Source: Paenibacillus selenitireducens
Lineage (GTDB): Bacteria > Bacillota > Bacilli > Paenibacillales > Paenibacillaceae
Length of the DNA stretch: 64,000 bases
NCBI RefSeq assembly: GCF_002021565.1
Contig: NZ_MSZX01000001.1
Coordinates: 124,027-188,026 of the forward strand
Reading direction: 5' to 3'
The translations under genes and the position numbers were made by a program. This document shows positions 27,834 to 36,985 of this stretch, one piece after another. The notes below the pieces were generated by a model that worked only from the letters and a program-made list of their open reading frames with translations, was not told where the DNA came from and ran no database searches. Numbering within the stretch: position 1 is the first letter of the stretch; each line of letters starts with the position of its first letter.

Positions 27834-28799
27834 ATGCTTACAAATAAAAAAAGAAATTTGATGATGATGCTCGTTTTGATATTAGCCGTTGCTTTAACTG
27901 CTTGCGGTGGAAAAAAAGATACATCAACTGGTGAAACATCCACAGGAACAGGTACTGAATTATCAGGGACGATCGAGATTGATGGATCAAGTACAGTATT
28001 CCCATTAACAGAAGCAGCAGCTGAAGAATTTGGCAAAGAAAATTCTAAAGTACGCGTATCTGTCGGCACAGCAGGAACAGGCGGCGGATTCAAACGTTTT
28101 GTCAAAGGTGAGCTTGCAATGGCGAACGCTTCTCGCGAAATCAAAGACAGTGAAGCAGAGGCAGCAAAGGCAGCAGGCATTGACTATACCGTGTTAGAGG
28201 TTGCTTATGATGGATTGTCCGTTGTTGTGAATAAAGACAACACTTGGGTAGACAAATTAACACTGGATGAGTTGAAGAAAATTTACGGTCCAGGTTCCAC
28301 AGCGAAGACTTGGGCAGACGTTCGTGCAGGATGGCCAGCTGAAGAAATCAAAATCTACTCTCCAGGTTCTGAACATGGAACATTCGATTACTTTACAGAA
28401 GCTATTAACGGAAAAGCACAAGAAAGCCGCAATGACAAGCAAATCACATTCGCAGCAGATACGAATTCCATCGTATCCGGTGTAGAAGGCGATAAGAACG
28501 CGATCGGTTACTTCGGATTCTCTTTCTATGAAGAGAACAAAGATAAAATGAAAATTGTCCCAATCGATAACGGTACAAGTGTTGTAACACCATCGGCAGA
28601 AACGATCAAAGATAAATCTTATGCACCATTATCTCGTGCGCTATATGTCTATGCGAGCAATAAAGATTTGGCACGTCCTGAAGTGAAGGCATTTACTGAG
28701 TTTTACTTGAAAAATGTAGGCAGCTTCGCATCAGAAGTAGGGTTCATTGCACTTCCGCAAGAAATGTACGATGAGCAAATTGCTAAATTGAATAAATAA
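27834..28799 (+). CDS. pstS: Phosphate-binding lipoprotein of the Pst importer
   Basis: Captures phosphate outside the membrane; 321 residues. The signal peptide ends in lipobox LTAC (Cys24). Ligand loops are DGSSTVFPLT and GTAGTGGGFKRF, with SPGSEHGTFDYF and TNSIVSGVEGDKNAIGYFGF later, all typical of PstS. AGGAG precedes ATG. First gene of the complete pstSCAB-phoU operon behind a PHO-box promoter. Confidence 0.96.
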   Translation: MLTNKKRNLMMMLVLILAVALTACGGKKDTSTGETSTGTGTELSGTIEIDGSSTVFPLTEAAAEEFGKENSKVRVSVGTAGTGGGFKRFVKGELAMANASREIKDSEAEAAKAAGIDYTVLEVAYDGLSVVVNKDNTWVDKLTLDELKKIYGPGSTAKTWADVRAGWPAEEIKIYSPGSEHGTFDYFTEAINGKAQESRNDKQITFAADTNSIVSGVEGDKNAIGYFGFSFYEENKDKMKIVPIDNGTSVVTPSAETIKDKSYAPLSRALYVYASNKDLARPEVKAFTEFYLKNVGSFASEVGFIALPQEMYDEQIAKLNK

Positions 28800-28839
28800 G
28801 TTATACCAGACCCAATTGTAAAGAAATGAGGCAGACACC

Positions 28840-29769
28840 ATGAAGCAGGCGGAGGTACGCCAAGAAAAGACAAGCATCTCCTTCAAAAACAAAAAATCAT
28901 ACATCTTAGATCGCGTGATGCCCATCCTTTTGTTCCTATGTGCTGCGGTCTCGATCGTTACGACGATCGGGATCGTGTACACGTTGATGTCAGAGACGAT
29001 CGGATTCTTCCGTAAAATACCGGTCTTTGATTTCCTATTCGGAACAAAATGGAGCCCGCTTATTGCACCGAAATCGTTCGGGATCCTTCCGCTCCTGAGC
29101 GGTACGATGTTAATAACGGTGATTGCTTGTGTATTTGCCATTCCAGTAGGTCTGGCGTGTGCAATTTACTTAAGTGAATATGCGCCAACGAAAGTTCGTA
29201 AGATTGTGAAGCCGATTTTGGAAGTGCTGGCAGGCGTACCTACAATTGTTTATGGTTACTTTGCACTTACGTTTGTAACACCGATGATTCGTATGATTTT
29301 CCCGTCAACTGGTGTGTTTAATGCACTCAGCGCAGGACTCGTCGTAGGGATTATGATTATTCCGATGGTATCTTCACTGAGTGAAGATGCGATGCAGGCT
29401 GTACCGAAGAGCCTTCGTAACGGGGCTTTCGCACTTGGCGCGACAAGATTTGAAGTCGCCTTGAAAGTGGTTGTACCTGCAGCATTCTCAGGTATCGTAT
29501 CCTCCTCTGTACTGGCTTTCTCCAGAGCGATTGGAGAGACGATGATCGTCGCGGTAGCCGCGGGTGCTACACCGAAGTTATCCTTTAATCCGCTGGAAAG
29601 CATCCAGACGATGACGGGGTATATTGTACAAGTGAGTCTTGGGGATACACCGCACGGCTCCATTGAGTACGGAACGATTTATGCCGTAGGGATGACATTG
29701 TTCGTCATTACCTTATTGTTGAATATATTAGCCCTTTATGTCGCAAGACGATTCAGGGAGGAGTATTAG
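28840..29769 (+). CDS. pstC: Phosphate importer permease PstC
   Basis: Channel subunit, 309 residues. It has a basic soluble N-terminus of about 25 residues, then about six helices. Family segments include LLSGTMLITVIACVFAIPVG, ILEVLAGVPTIVYGYFAL and the EAA loop NGAFALGATRFEVALKVVVP. It follows pstS by 40 bases and precedes pstA by 3. Confidence 0.95.
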   Translation: MKQAEVRQEKTSISFKNKKSYILDRVMPILLFLCAAVSIVTTIGIVYTLMSETIGFFRKIPVFDFLFGTKWSPLIAPKSFGILPLLSGTMLITVIACVFAIPVGLACAIYLSEYAPTKVRKIVKPILEVLAGVPTIVYGYFALTFVTPMIRMIFPSTGVFNALSAGLVVGIMIIPMVSSLSEDAMQAVPKSLRNGAFALGATRFEVALKVVVPAAFSGIVSSSVLAFSRAIGETMIVAVAAGATPKLSFNPLESIQTMTGYIVQVSLGDTPHGSIEYGTIYAVGMTLFVITLLLNILALYVARRFREEY

Positions 29770-29772
29770 CAT

Positions 29773-30648
29773 ATGAGTATTTTACAAGATGCCAACCGAC
29801 AACAGATTAGTAAACGCCGTAAAATAGATTTCATTCTGCACATCCTCTTTATCGCTGCGACAGCTATCGGGATTGTAGCCCTTATGGCCTTATTGGTGAA
29901 CATTATGGTCGATGGTCTATCACGGTTATCACCCGAATTGTTTACGAATTACCCATCACGGATTGCTTCCAAAGCAGGTCTGAAATCCGCGATTGTGGGA
30001 TCGATTTACATGGTACTGATCATGGCGCCGATCTCGTTCATTCTCGGTGTGGGCGCTGCCATTTATTTGGAAGAATACGCGAACAAAAATAAATTCACGC
30101 GGTTAATTCAATTGAACATCAGCACGTTAGCGGGTGTTCCATCGATTGTATACGGAATTTTGGGATTAACTTTGTTCGTACGCGGATTGGGATTAGGACG
30201 CAGTTTATTATCCGGTTCGTTGATTATGACGCTCTTGATTCTTCCGATCATTATCGTATCTTCGCAAGAAGCCTTACGTGCGGTCCCGAGACAACGTCGT
30301 GATGCCTCATTCGCACTTGGTGCGACGCGTTGGCAGACGGTTGCTGGATCCGTGCTTCCATCGGCAATGCCGGGGGTCCTTACCGGGGTTATTCTAGCGT
30401 TATCCCGTGCCATCGGAGAGACGGCTCCACTCGTTATGGTTGGTGCGTTAACCTTTGTTGCGTTCTTGCCAAGTGGGATTATGGATTCCTTTACGGTCAT
30501 GCCGATTCAGATTTTCAACTGGATTTCAAGACCGCAGGAAGCCTTCCATGAGCTTGCGGCAGCAGGTATCATCCTCTTGCTAGCTTTGCTATTAATCATG
30601 AACTTTGCAGCGATTTTACTTCGCAATAAATACCAGAAAAATCTTTAA
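29773..30648 (+). CDS. pstA: Phosphate importer permease PstA
   Basis: Second channel subunit, 291 residues and about six helices. It includes STLAGVPSIVYGILGL and the EAA loop RDASFALGATRWQTVAGSVLP, which pair with PstB. GGGAGGAG overlaps the pstC end, so the two permeases are translationally coupled. Confidence 0.95.
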   Translation: MSILQDANRQQISKRRKIDFILHILFIAATAIGIVALMALLVNIMVDGLSRLSPELFTNYPSRIASKAGLKSAIVGSIYMVLIMAPISFILGVGAAIYLEEYANKNKFTRLIQLNISTLAGVPSIVYGILGLTLFVRGLGLGRSLLSGSLIMTLLILPIIIVSSQEALRAVPRQRRDASFALGATRWQTVAGSVLPSAMPGVLTGVILALSRAIGETAPLVMVGALTFVAFLPSGIMDSFTVMPIQIFNWISRPQEAFHELAAAGIILLLALLLIMNFAAILLRNKYQKNL

Positions 30649-30682
30649 TTATTTCCGAGGCATTGAAGGAGAGTAGAAACGT

Positions 30683-31438
30683 ATGAATACGTTGATCGAC
30701 ATTAAAAACTTAAACTTGTACTACGGTACGTATCACGCACTGAAAGATGTATCCCTCACGATTCCGGAAAAAGCAGTTACGGCCTTTATCGGACCTTCAG
30801 GTTGCGGGAAATCAACACTGCTTCGCACCTTGAACCGGATGAACGACATGATTGCAGGTACGAAGATTGACGGTCGCGTGGAGATTACAGGCACAGACAT
30901 TTACAGCAATGAAGTCGATGTCGAGACACTGCGTAAAAAAGTCGGAATGGTATTCCAGCAACCGAATCCTTTTCCAAAATCGATCTACGATAATATTGCG
31001 TACGGCCCGAGATTGCACGGAATTCGCAACAAACAGAAGCTGGATGAGATCGTGGAGCAAAGCTTGCGCCAAGCGGTGTTGTGGGAAGAGGTCAAAGATT
31101 TCCTGAAGCGTTCGGCATTCAGTTTGTCCGGCGGACAACAACAACGTCTATGCATTGCGCGTGCTTTGGCGGTTAACCCGGATATTCTCTTGATGGATGA
31201 AGCAACATCCGCATTGGACCCGATTTCAACCTTGAAAATTGAGGAGCTTGTTCAAGAGCTGAAAGATCGTTATACGATCGTGATGGTAACGCACAACATG
31301 CATCAAGCTGCACGTGTATCTGACCAGACGGTGTTCTTCTTGAACGGAGAAGTGGTAGAGTTCTCCGAAACGGAACAGTTATTCTCGAATCCAACCGATC
31401 AACGGACAGAAGATTATATCACAGGACGTTTTGGATAA
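30683..31438 (+). CDS. pstB: Phosphate importer ATPase PstB
   Basis: Drives phosphate import; 251 residues, standard PstB length. Walker A is GPSGCGKST (about 38-46), the PstB-specific [18 protein letters not shown] follows, signature [15 protein letters not shown] and Walker [13 protein letters not shown]. It is the only pstB in the window and may also serve the second pstSCA set at 51-53.8 kb. Confidence 0.97.
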   Translation: MNTLIDIKNLNLYYGTYHALKDVSLTIPEKAVTAFIGPSGCGKSTLLRTLNRMNDMIAGTKIDGRVEITGTDIYSNEVDVETLRKKVGMVFQQPNPFPKSIYDNIAYGPRLHGIRNKQKLDEIVEQSLRQAVLWEEVKDFLKRSAFSLSGGQQQRLCIARALAVNPDILLMDEATSALDPISTLKIEELVQELKDRYTIVMVTHNMHQAARVSDQTVFFLNGEVVEFSETEQLFSNPTDQRTEDYITGRFG

Positions 31439-31470
31439 AAATAAATCAAAAGATTTGTGGAGGAGAGACA

Positions 31471-32124
31471 ATGCCAAGAAAAGAGTTTGACGCTGGACTA
31501 GGTGAACTTACCAAGCTGCTTGAAGGCATGGGCAATGCGACTGAGCAGATGTTGAAGGAGTCCATTGACGCCTTATTGCAGATTGACGTGAATAAAGCGC
31601 GCGAATTGATTCAAAGAGACGCTGAAATCAACAATATGGAAGAGCGGATTCTGGATGTGGGCTCCAAGTTGATTTTGACGCAGCAACCTGTAGCCAAGGA
31701 TTTGCGCCGTATTCTGGTAGCCTTTAAAATCTCGAGCGACCTCGAGCGTATGGCTGACCTCGCTGTTGATGTCGCGAAAGTCGTCCTTCGTCTGGAAGGG
31801 CAGAAATTAGTGAAGCCGTTAATTGATATTCCTCGGATGGGCGAGACGGTTCAGCAAATGATCTTTGAATCCATTCGTTCCTATTTGGAAGAGAATGTGG
31901 ATCTGGCTTATAAAATGTCCAAAGACGATGACATCGTGGACCAATTGTACAGTCAGATTGTCCGTGAATTGTTCACGCTGATGGTAGAAGATCCGAAGAC
32001 GGTATCGCAAGCGATGCTGCTCACGTTCGTGGGACGTTACATTGAACGGATTGCCGATCATGCGACGAATATCGGAGAGAGCGTTGTGTTCCTCGTAACG
32101 GGGAAACGGCCGGAGCTCAATTAA
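31471..32124 (+). CDS. phoU: Phosphate-specific transport regulator PhoU
   Basis: Cytoplasmic helical regulator linking Pst activity to PhoR; 217 residues with the two PhoU three-helix repeats (about 15-95 and 120-205). Metal-binding helices carry AFKISSDLERMADLAVDVAK and GRYIERIADHATNIGE, the E-R-x-x-D signatures. It closes the pst operon, and a terminator follows. Confidence 0.96.
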   Translation: MPRKEFDAGLGELTKLLEGMGNATEQMLKESIDALLQIDVNKARELIQRDAEINNMEERILDVGSKLILTQQPVAKDLRRILVAFKISSDLERMADLAVDVAKVVLRLEGQKLVKPLIDIPRMGETVQQMIFESIRSYLEENVDLAYKMSKDDDIVDQLYSQIVRELFTLMVEDPKTVSQAMLLTFVGRYIERIADHATNIGESVVFLVTGKRPELN

Positions 32125-32130
32125 GATGGA

Positions 32131-32164
32131 ATCCCCTTGCCGCTTGTTGGTGAGGGGGTTTTTG
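32131..32164 (+). terminator. Terminator after phoU
   Basis: TCCCCT pairs with AGGGGG around a 13-base loop and is followed by TTTTT. It begins a few bases after the phoU stop and adjoins the tandem repeat array. Confidence 0.65.
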
Positions 32165-32180
32165 CATGCACAGGGTAGGT

Positions 32181-32757
32181 GAAAATCTGATGTACTATTG
32201 CCGGTGGGGGGTATCCGATTCCGTCGCTGTTGAAATCAGGATCTTTGAATGGATGGTAGAGGTATGTTCCTGATTTCAAAGGCGATCGCTCCGCTCTCCA
32301 TCGGACACCCCCCATCCTACTAGGGGATCAGATTTTCACAAGTGGATGAAAGTAACCCCCCTTGCCAAAGAGCGGCAAGGGGAAATGCGGGAAGGAAAGG
32401 AAAATCTGATGTAGTATTGTTGATGGGGAGTAGCCGACTCCGTCGCTGTTGAAATCAGGATCTTTGAATGGATGGTAGAGGTATGTTCCTGATTTCAAAG
32501 GCGATCGCTCCGCTCTCCATCGGACACCCCCCATCCTACTAGGGGATCAGATTTTCACAAGTGGATGAAAGTAAATCCCCTTGCCAAAGAGCGGCAAGGG
32601 GAATAGCGGGAAGGAAAGGAAAATCTGATCTAGTATTGTTGGTGGAGAGTACCCGATTCCGTCGCTGTTGAAATCAGGAACTTTGAATGGATGGTAGAGG
32701 TATGTTCCTGATTTCAAAGGCGATCGCTCCGCTCTCCATCGGGCACCCCCCATCCTT
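32181..32757. repeat. 219-bp tandem repeat, three units, each with a large palindrome
   Basis: Units start at 32181, 32400 and 32619, an exact 219-bp period. Each holds a 157-bp imperfect palindrome with terminal GAAAATCTGAT/ATCAGATTTTC (units 1 and 2: 32181-32337, 32400-32556), inner arms TTGAAATCAGGA/TCCTGATTTCAA, and a 62-bp spacer with its own hairpin CCCCTTGCC/GGCAAGGGG. Unit 3 loses its right end at 32757, where another palindromic element begins. Short minus-strand frames in each unit repeat one peptide, but I regard them as by-products. Confidence 0.93.
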
Positions 32758-32947
32758 GCTATGTTGGATAAATCCAATAACTTTAACGGATTTGCCTACG
32801 TTTAAGCGTCTATATTGGATATTTCCAATAGAAAAGGATGAAAAATCCCAATAATGCTCAATTCTTGGCTCTTATCCTGGATAAACCCAACATAGATGAG
32901 TAACAATGCTCATCCGGACGTCCTATAATGCATAAATCCAACATAGC
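32758..32947. repeat. 190-bp element with 12-bp terminal inverted repeats
   Basis: GCTATGTTGGAT (32758-32769) and ATCCAACATAGC (32936-32947) are perfect inverted ends. The interior has further related motifs (TATTGGATATTTCCAATA, GGATAAACCCAACATAG) giving internal pairing. It begins exactly where the third tandem unit breaks off, so it probably inserted there. No coding capacity; MITE-like. Confidence 0.65.
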
Positions 32948-33082
32948 ATCAAGGGGAGAAAAAACTGTTTGGTCGAATGATCGAGGGCACTGTACAACAT
33001 ATATTTTTAAGTACTATGATGTTTCCAATTAAAGAGGCGACTATTCGTTCGATTTTGAATGAAAAGTTGGCTCACTTTGTAT

Positions 33083-33172
33083 CTATTCTGACTTAGATTC
33101 CTTCATCAAGGTCATTATTCGTTTGAGATTGACAGCGAATACTGCCATGGTATCTTGCTTTTGCATGCTTCC
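33083..33172 (-). pseudogene. Possible C-terminal remnant of a DDE transposase
   Basis: A 29-codon stop-to-stop stretch on the minus strand reads GSMQKQDTMAVFAVNLKRI followed by MTLMKESKSE. The block A-V-N-L-K-R-I near a C-terminus is typical of several insertion-sequence transposases. Nothing upstream continues the protein. In a repeat-rich area this fits a decayed insertion sequence, but the match is short. Confidence 0.35.
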
Positions 33173-33204
33173 TTAGGTGGGCTCATCAAAACAACGAAGT
33201 ACAA

Positions 33205-33241
33205 GATAGAAACCCCTTGCCAAAGAGCACAAGGGGATATC
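33205..33241. repeat. Stray copy of the tandem-array spacer hairpin
   Basis: ACCCCTTGCCAAAGAGCACAAGGGGAT is nearly the spacer hairpin of the 219-bp array (CCCCTTGCCAAAGAGCGGCAAGGGG), 450 bases beyond the array end. It suggests the array once reached further or that the spacer hairpin is itself dispersed. Confidence 0.55.
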
Positions 33242-33293
33242 TATATAATCGTCATTCAATCTTCTGGTTATTATTGGTATAATAGGTTTGTTC

Positions 33294-33968
33294 ATGGCAG
33301 GATTCAGCATCATGATACATTTTCCAGGTTGGGAGGGGATCCTGTTGAGGCGGGGTGCGATTTGTCTTTGTATGACGTTGGTAGCATTGCTATTGGTCGC
33401 TAGAAATCATCTGGGTCACACCATAGGTGATTGGCTATTTCGTTCCATAGGGCTGTCACCTTGGTCCAGAGGGGAGCAAGGGTTGCATTATCCCAATATC
33501 ATCGGCATTATACTGCTGATCATAGGTATTACAGGAGCTGTGATCTATATTCGACCTTACTACCCAAAGATTCGTAGTCGGATGATTCTAGGTTCAATCG
33601 CGTTTTTGTTTCTTGCCCCCGTAGCTAGCGAGAAAGTCATGTTTTTGATCAAGCATGATGCTGCAAACGAATCCTCTTTCATCTATCAACAATTAGAGGG
33701 CAGAGATTGCCACATCGATCAGAATGAGGAAAACGTTAGCCGTGCAGAGTGCAAATTCACCTATTATAATTACGGGAAGGCAAGCGAGATTACGCTGAAA
33801 CCTGTATTCGTATTGAATAAATTAGGTCTTGAGTTTGAACCGACGACATTGCATGTATCCCCGCACAGTAAGGGTAATGCTTCTGTTCTCTTCTATGAAC
33901 CTAAATGGACGGAATCCGATCTTCAAACCTATGAAGAAATGAAGTTGGAGGTCCTAAAAGTGAAATAA
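33294..33968 (+). CDS. Hypothetical membrane protein, about 224 aa
   Basis: I do not recognise it. Three hydrophobic segments lie in the first half (about 18-38, 65-85, 93-115 counted from ATG 33294). The second half is soluble with two cysteines (GRDCHIDQ, AECKFTYYNYG) that could form an extracytoplasmic disulfide, and ends beta-rich. TTG 33288 is in frame two codons earlier; stops lie just upstream of that. The ribosome site is weak (ATAGG). It stands alone between repeats and a terminator. Confidence 0.65.
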   Translation: MAGFSIMIHFPGWEGILLRRGAICLCMTLVALLLVARNHLGHTIGDWLFRSIGLSPWSRGEQGLHYPNIIGIILLIIGITGAVIYIRPYYPKIRSRMILGSIAFLFLAPVASEKVMFLIKHDAANESSFIYQQLEGRDCHIDQNEENVSRAECKFTYYNYGKASEITLKPVFVLNKLGLEFEPTTLHVSPHSKGNASVLFYEPKWTESDLQTYEEMKLEVLKVK

Positions 33969-33984
33969 ATAAAGCTAGTAAAAA

Positions 33985-34027
33985 GCAGATGAAGGAGTGA
34001 TAGCTCTTTTCTCATCTGTTTTTTTAG
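33985..34027 (+). terminator. Terminator after the hypothetical membrane protein
   Basis: CAGATGA pairs with TCATCTG, with an inner GGAG/CTCT pairing, followed by seven T residues. Confidence 0.75.
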
Positions 34028-34101
34028 CATTCTAGAATGTATAACTTTTCGAGAGATTGCTGAAATCAAATTAGGGTGCAGGGAACGGATCGAGAAATGA
34101 A

Positions 34102-34280
34102 CGGACACAGGAGACCTTAATGATGCCAAAAGCACTCAAAATGCAGGGTGAACGGACACAGCAGCTCTTATTATGCTAAACATAAGCTATATACCCATGA
34201 TTCGAATGGAATAAGGGCATCTGTGTCCGCAACAACGGCTAATCTATGAGCATAGCAAACAATAAGGTCTCTCATGTCCG
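34102..34280. repeat. Nested-palindrome repeat, copy 2 (179 bp)
   Basis: Forward arms begin CGGACACAG at 34102 and 34153; inverted arms end at 34229 (AATAAGGGCATCTGTGTCCG) and 34280 (AATAAGGTCTCTCATGTCCG). The layout is 0/51/127/178, one base longer than copy 1. The linker GCACTCAAAATGCAGG and the stretch CGGCTAATCT are also shared with copy 1. Confidence 0.88.
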
Positions 34281-34317
34281 TTACACACAAAGAGCTTCTA
34301 TAATTTGTCAAGATTTC

Positions 34318-34430
34318 GTATCTACGACAGCTGAAGCGCAAAACACCAACCCATCTCTCCTATCCACCAACGTATAGGTTCACACATTAAAGGACCGTCA
34401 GGTGATCCCCTGACGGTTTTTCTTATGCGT
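34318..34430 (+). repeat. 110-bp intergenic repeat carrying a terminator, copy 2
   Basis: Parallel to 18010-18120, with the same order of blocks. The hairpin ACCGTCAGG/CCTGACGGT (34394-34417) is a perfect 9-bp stem with TTTTT after it. Stem sequence differs slightly from copy 1 while pairing is kept, which supports function as a terminator or small-RNA tail. Confidence 0.7.
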
Positions 34431-34521
34431 TGGCTATCAATTCACCCAAGTGAATTATATTTTATAAGAGAATATACGAATAAATAGATTGTGTTAAAAA
34501 TATGTATATAGTAGATCTCCA

Positions 34522-34536
34522 ATGTAAACGCTTGCG
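34522..34536 (+). promoter_or_regulatory. Catabolite-responsive element (cre) before the sugar ABC operon
   Basis: ATGTAAACGCTTGCG matches the CcpA consensus except at the final base. It lies 49 bases before the sugar-binding protein start, where bound CcpA would repress in the presence of preferred sugars. CcpA itself is not in the window. Confidence 0.65.
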
Positions 34537-34584
34537 TAGGGGTAAGCCGAATGGAGCCGCAGTCCTATATGAGGAGGGTTAAAA

Positions 34585-35982
34585 ATGACGAGCCGTACAA
34601 GAAAATTGTTATCGCTCTCAACCGCAGTATTATGTGCTTTTATGTTGTTTGGTTGTTCGAGCACGAAGGAAAATGCCGGGGAATCAGGCAACCAAGGTGA
34701 CGGCGGTTCCAAGGCAAAGAAGACGATCACGATCACGTATCGGGATGACGGAACGGGGTCGAACGGGACGCTGTTCAAATGGATTACGGATGTAGCATCG
34801 CGATATCCGAATAAAGATGTAGAGGTGAAACCTACGCCGATTCAAGCTTCGGAAGGCGATTATTTTGCCAAAATTGCCTTAGCGCTCAAATCGAAGGATA
34901 CCGCGCCGGACATCGTGACGGAAGATACCTTTATTCTGAATGCGGATGCCAGCGCAGGATACCTGGAGCCTTTGGACGACAAAGTGAAGGCTTGGGAAGA
35001 TTGGAGTAACGGTTCTTTTATCGAAGCCATGAAAAAAGGGGTTACGGCAAGCGACGGCAAGATATATGGCGTACCTTACAATACGGACTCTCGTGGACTC
35101 TGGTACAACAAACAGATCTTTAAGCAGGTAGGTCTGCCTGAAGAATGGCAACCGAAGAATTGGGATGAGGTCTTAAGCGCAGCAAGAACCATTAAAGAAA
35201 AAGCAGGCAGCGACGTCGTTCCGATCTGGATGAACATGGGCAAAGCGACAGGTGAAGCGACATCCATGCAGACCTATGAAATGCTGTTATACGGAACGGG
35301 CGAACGCCTGTATGATGATGCAAGCGGCAAATGGATTACGAAAAGCCAAGGCATCACGGATGCGCTTAGCTTTATCGAAACGATTAATAAAGAGAAGCTT
35401 GGTCCGCCATTATCCAAAGTCTTGAACGGTCAAGCGGGCAATAACTCCACACGCGAATATCTGCCAAAAGGGAAGCTTGGAATTTCACTCGATGGTTCCT
35501 GGATTACAGGCAACTATTTGGAAGGCGGAGCGGCACCATGGCCAGAGTATAAGGATGTATTAGGCTTCGCGCCGATGCCGACGAACAAAGGGCAAGCGCC
35601 TGGGTCGATCACACTTGCTGGTGGATGGGCTTTATCGATTCCAAGCAATGCACAGCATAAAGATGAAGCATGGGATTTCATCAAGTTCGCGCTGAATAAA
35701 GAGAATACCCAGAAGCTTGTAGTCTCCTCAGGCAATATCACGGTCCGTGCGGATGTCGCGAAGGATCCAGGCTATAGCGGGATGCCATTCTACCAAATTG
35801 CGACCGATTATTTGAAAAATGCTGAATTTAGACCTGCACAGGATAAGTATCCTGAGGTATCCACACAAATTCAAACGATGGTGGAATCGGTCGCAACCGG
35901 CATGTCTCCTGCAGACGCGATGAACAAATATGCGACAGATGTCACTCGAATCGTAGGTCAGGATCATATTCTAGAGAAGTAA
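34585..35982 (+). CDS. Sugar ABC importer binding lipoprotein, family 1
   Basis: Extracellular binding protein, 465 residues. Signal peptide with lipobox LFGC (Cys24), then an acidic/Gly/Lys linker and a two-lobed fold beginning KKTITITYRDDG. The C-terminal region includes HKDEAWDFIKFALNKENTQKL, typical of carbohydrate-binding proteins. AGGAGG precedes ATG. Two MalF/MalG-type permeases follow, then xylR/xylAB, so xylose or xylo-oligosaccharides are plausible ligands. A terminator hairpin separates it from the permeases. Confidence 0.9.
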   Translation: MTSRTRKLLSLSTAVLCAFMLFGCSSTKENAGESGNQGDGGSKAKKTITITYRDDGTGSNGTLFKWITDVASRYPNKDVEVKPTPIQASEGDYFAKIALALKSKDTAPDIVTEDTFILNADASAGYLEPLDDKVKAWEDWSNGSFIEAMKKGVTASDGKIYGVPYNTDSRGLWYNKQIFKQVGLPEEWQPKNWDEVLSAARTIKEKAGSDVVPIWMNMGKATGEATSMQTYEMLLYGTGERLYDDASGKWITKSQGITDALSFIETINKEKLGPPLSKVLNGQAGNNSTREYLPKGKLGISLDGSWITGNYLEGGAAPWPEYKDVLGFAPMPTNKGQAPGSITLAGGWALSIPSNAQHKDEAWDFIKFALNKENTQKLVVSSGNITVRADVAKDPGYSGMPFYQIATDYLKNAEFRPAQDKYPEVSTQIQTMVESVATGMSPADAMNKYATDVTRIVGQDHILEK

Positions 35983-35991
35983 GGGTTCTTC

Positions 35992-36041
35992 GCTTGCTCA
36001 GGTCTATCCTGTCATAAGGGACACCTGAGCAAGCATTTTTT
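35992..36041 (+). terminator. Intra-operon terminator between binding protein and permeases
   Basis: GCTTGCTCAGGT pairs perfectly with ACCTGAGCAAGC over 12 bp, then ATTTTTT. It starts ten bases after the binding-protein stop and 36 bases before the permease start. Partial termination would keep binding protein in excess over channel. Confidence 0.85.
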
Positions 36042-36076
36042 CTCCAGAGGTTCTGCATGGGAAAGGAGATTGATGC

Positions 36077-36967
36077 ATGAGCAGTCTAGCCGTTGCACCC
36101 GCTCATAAGAAGCGAAGTACATACACGTGGCTTTTTTATTTATTGCCGTCGATTGCGATTATGCTTGTGTTCTTTATTTACCCGATCCTGTTAACCTTCT
36201 TCTATTCCTTTACGAATTTAGCGTTAACGGGGGAAGCAGCGAAAGCGTTGAAGTTCATAGGAATCGATAACTATGTTCGCATGTTCCAAGATCCAACGGT
36301 TCGAATCAGTATCTGGAACACGTTAGTCTTCCTCATCGGTTCGGCGGTCATTGGACAGCAGGTGCTCGGGTTTCTGATCGCGCTCCTCATGAAGCATAAG
36401 AACAAAATGTTCCGACGGGTCGTTGGCACCATTGTCTTAGCAGGTTGGGTTACACCGGAAATCGTGTGCGCATTATGTTTGTACAGTTTCTTTGGGGATG
36501 AAGGAACCTTAAATGCGATCATTTCGTTCTTCGGGATTCCGGAAGTTACGTGGTTATTCACAGTACCCATGTTGACCGTCATTATCGCAAATATATGGCA
36601 TGGAACTGCGTTCTCGATGCTCGTATTCCAAGCTGCACTAGATGACGTACCGACAGAAATCGAAGAGGCAGCCGTAGTCGATGGCGCATCGAAGTGGCAG
36701 ATCCTCTTTCGGATTACGATTCCATACATTAGAGAAACGATCACCACAAATATGATGCTTGTGACCTTGCAGACCTTAGGCGTATTCGGTTTAATCTATG
36801 CGATGACAGGCGGCGGACCGGGGACATCCACGACAACGATGCCGATTTTTATGTACAACCAAGCTTTTGTCAACTACCAGCTAGGGTATGGTACCGCTAT
36901 TTCATTGTTATTGCTGTTGATTGGAATCGTGCTCAGTCTGTTCTACATTCGATCGATGAAAGAGTAA
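36077..36967 (+). CDS. Sugar ABC importer permease, MalF type
   Basis: Channel subunit of 296 residues and about six helices. The EAA loop reads EIEEAAVVDGASKWQILFRITIP. AGGAG precedes ATG 36077. The next gene is the MalG-type partner. No ATPase gene follows, so a shared MsmX-type ATPase elsewhere is expected, as is common for Gram-positive sugar importers. Confidence 0.92.
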   Translation: MSSLAVAPAHKKRSTYTWLFYLLPSIAIMLVFFIYPILLTFFYSFTNLALTGEAAKALKFIGIDNYVRMFQDPTVRISIWNTLVFLIGSAVIGQQVLGFLIALLMKHKNKMFRRVVGTIVLAGWVTPEIVCALCLYSFFGDEGTLNAIISFFGIPEVTWLFTVPMLTVIIANIWHGTAFSMLVFQAALDDVPTEIEEAAVVDGASKWQILFRITIPYIRETITTNMMLVTLQTLGVFGLIYAMTGGGPGTSTTTMPIFMYNQAFVNYQLGYGTAISLLLLLIGIVLSLFYIRSMKE

Positions 36968-36985
36968 AGAATAAGGAGCGTTCGT

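Noticed and set aside
32121-32777. Three minus-strand frames encoding near-identical 64-76 aa peptides
   Set aside because: They lie wholly within the 219-bp palindromic units and repeat only because the DNA does. No ribosome sites are evident, and the palindrome explains the sequence.
33155-33403. 82-codon plus-strand frame
   Set aside because: It overlaps the better membrane-protein gene at 33294 in another frame, and its start lies in the repeat and transposase-relic area.
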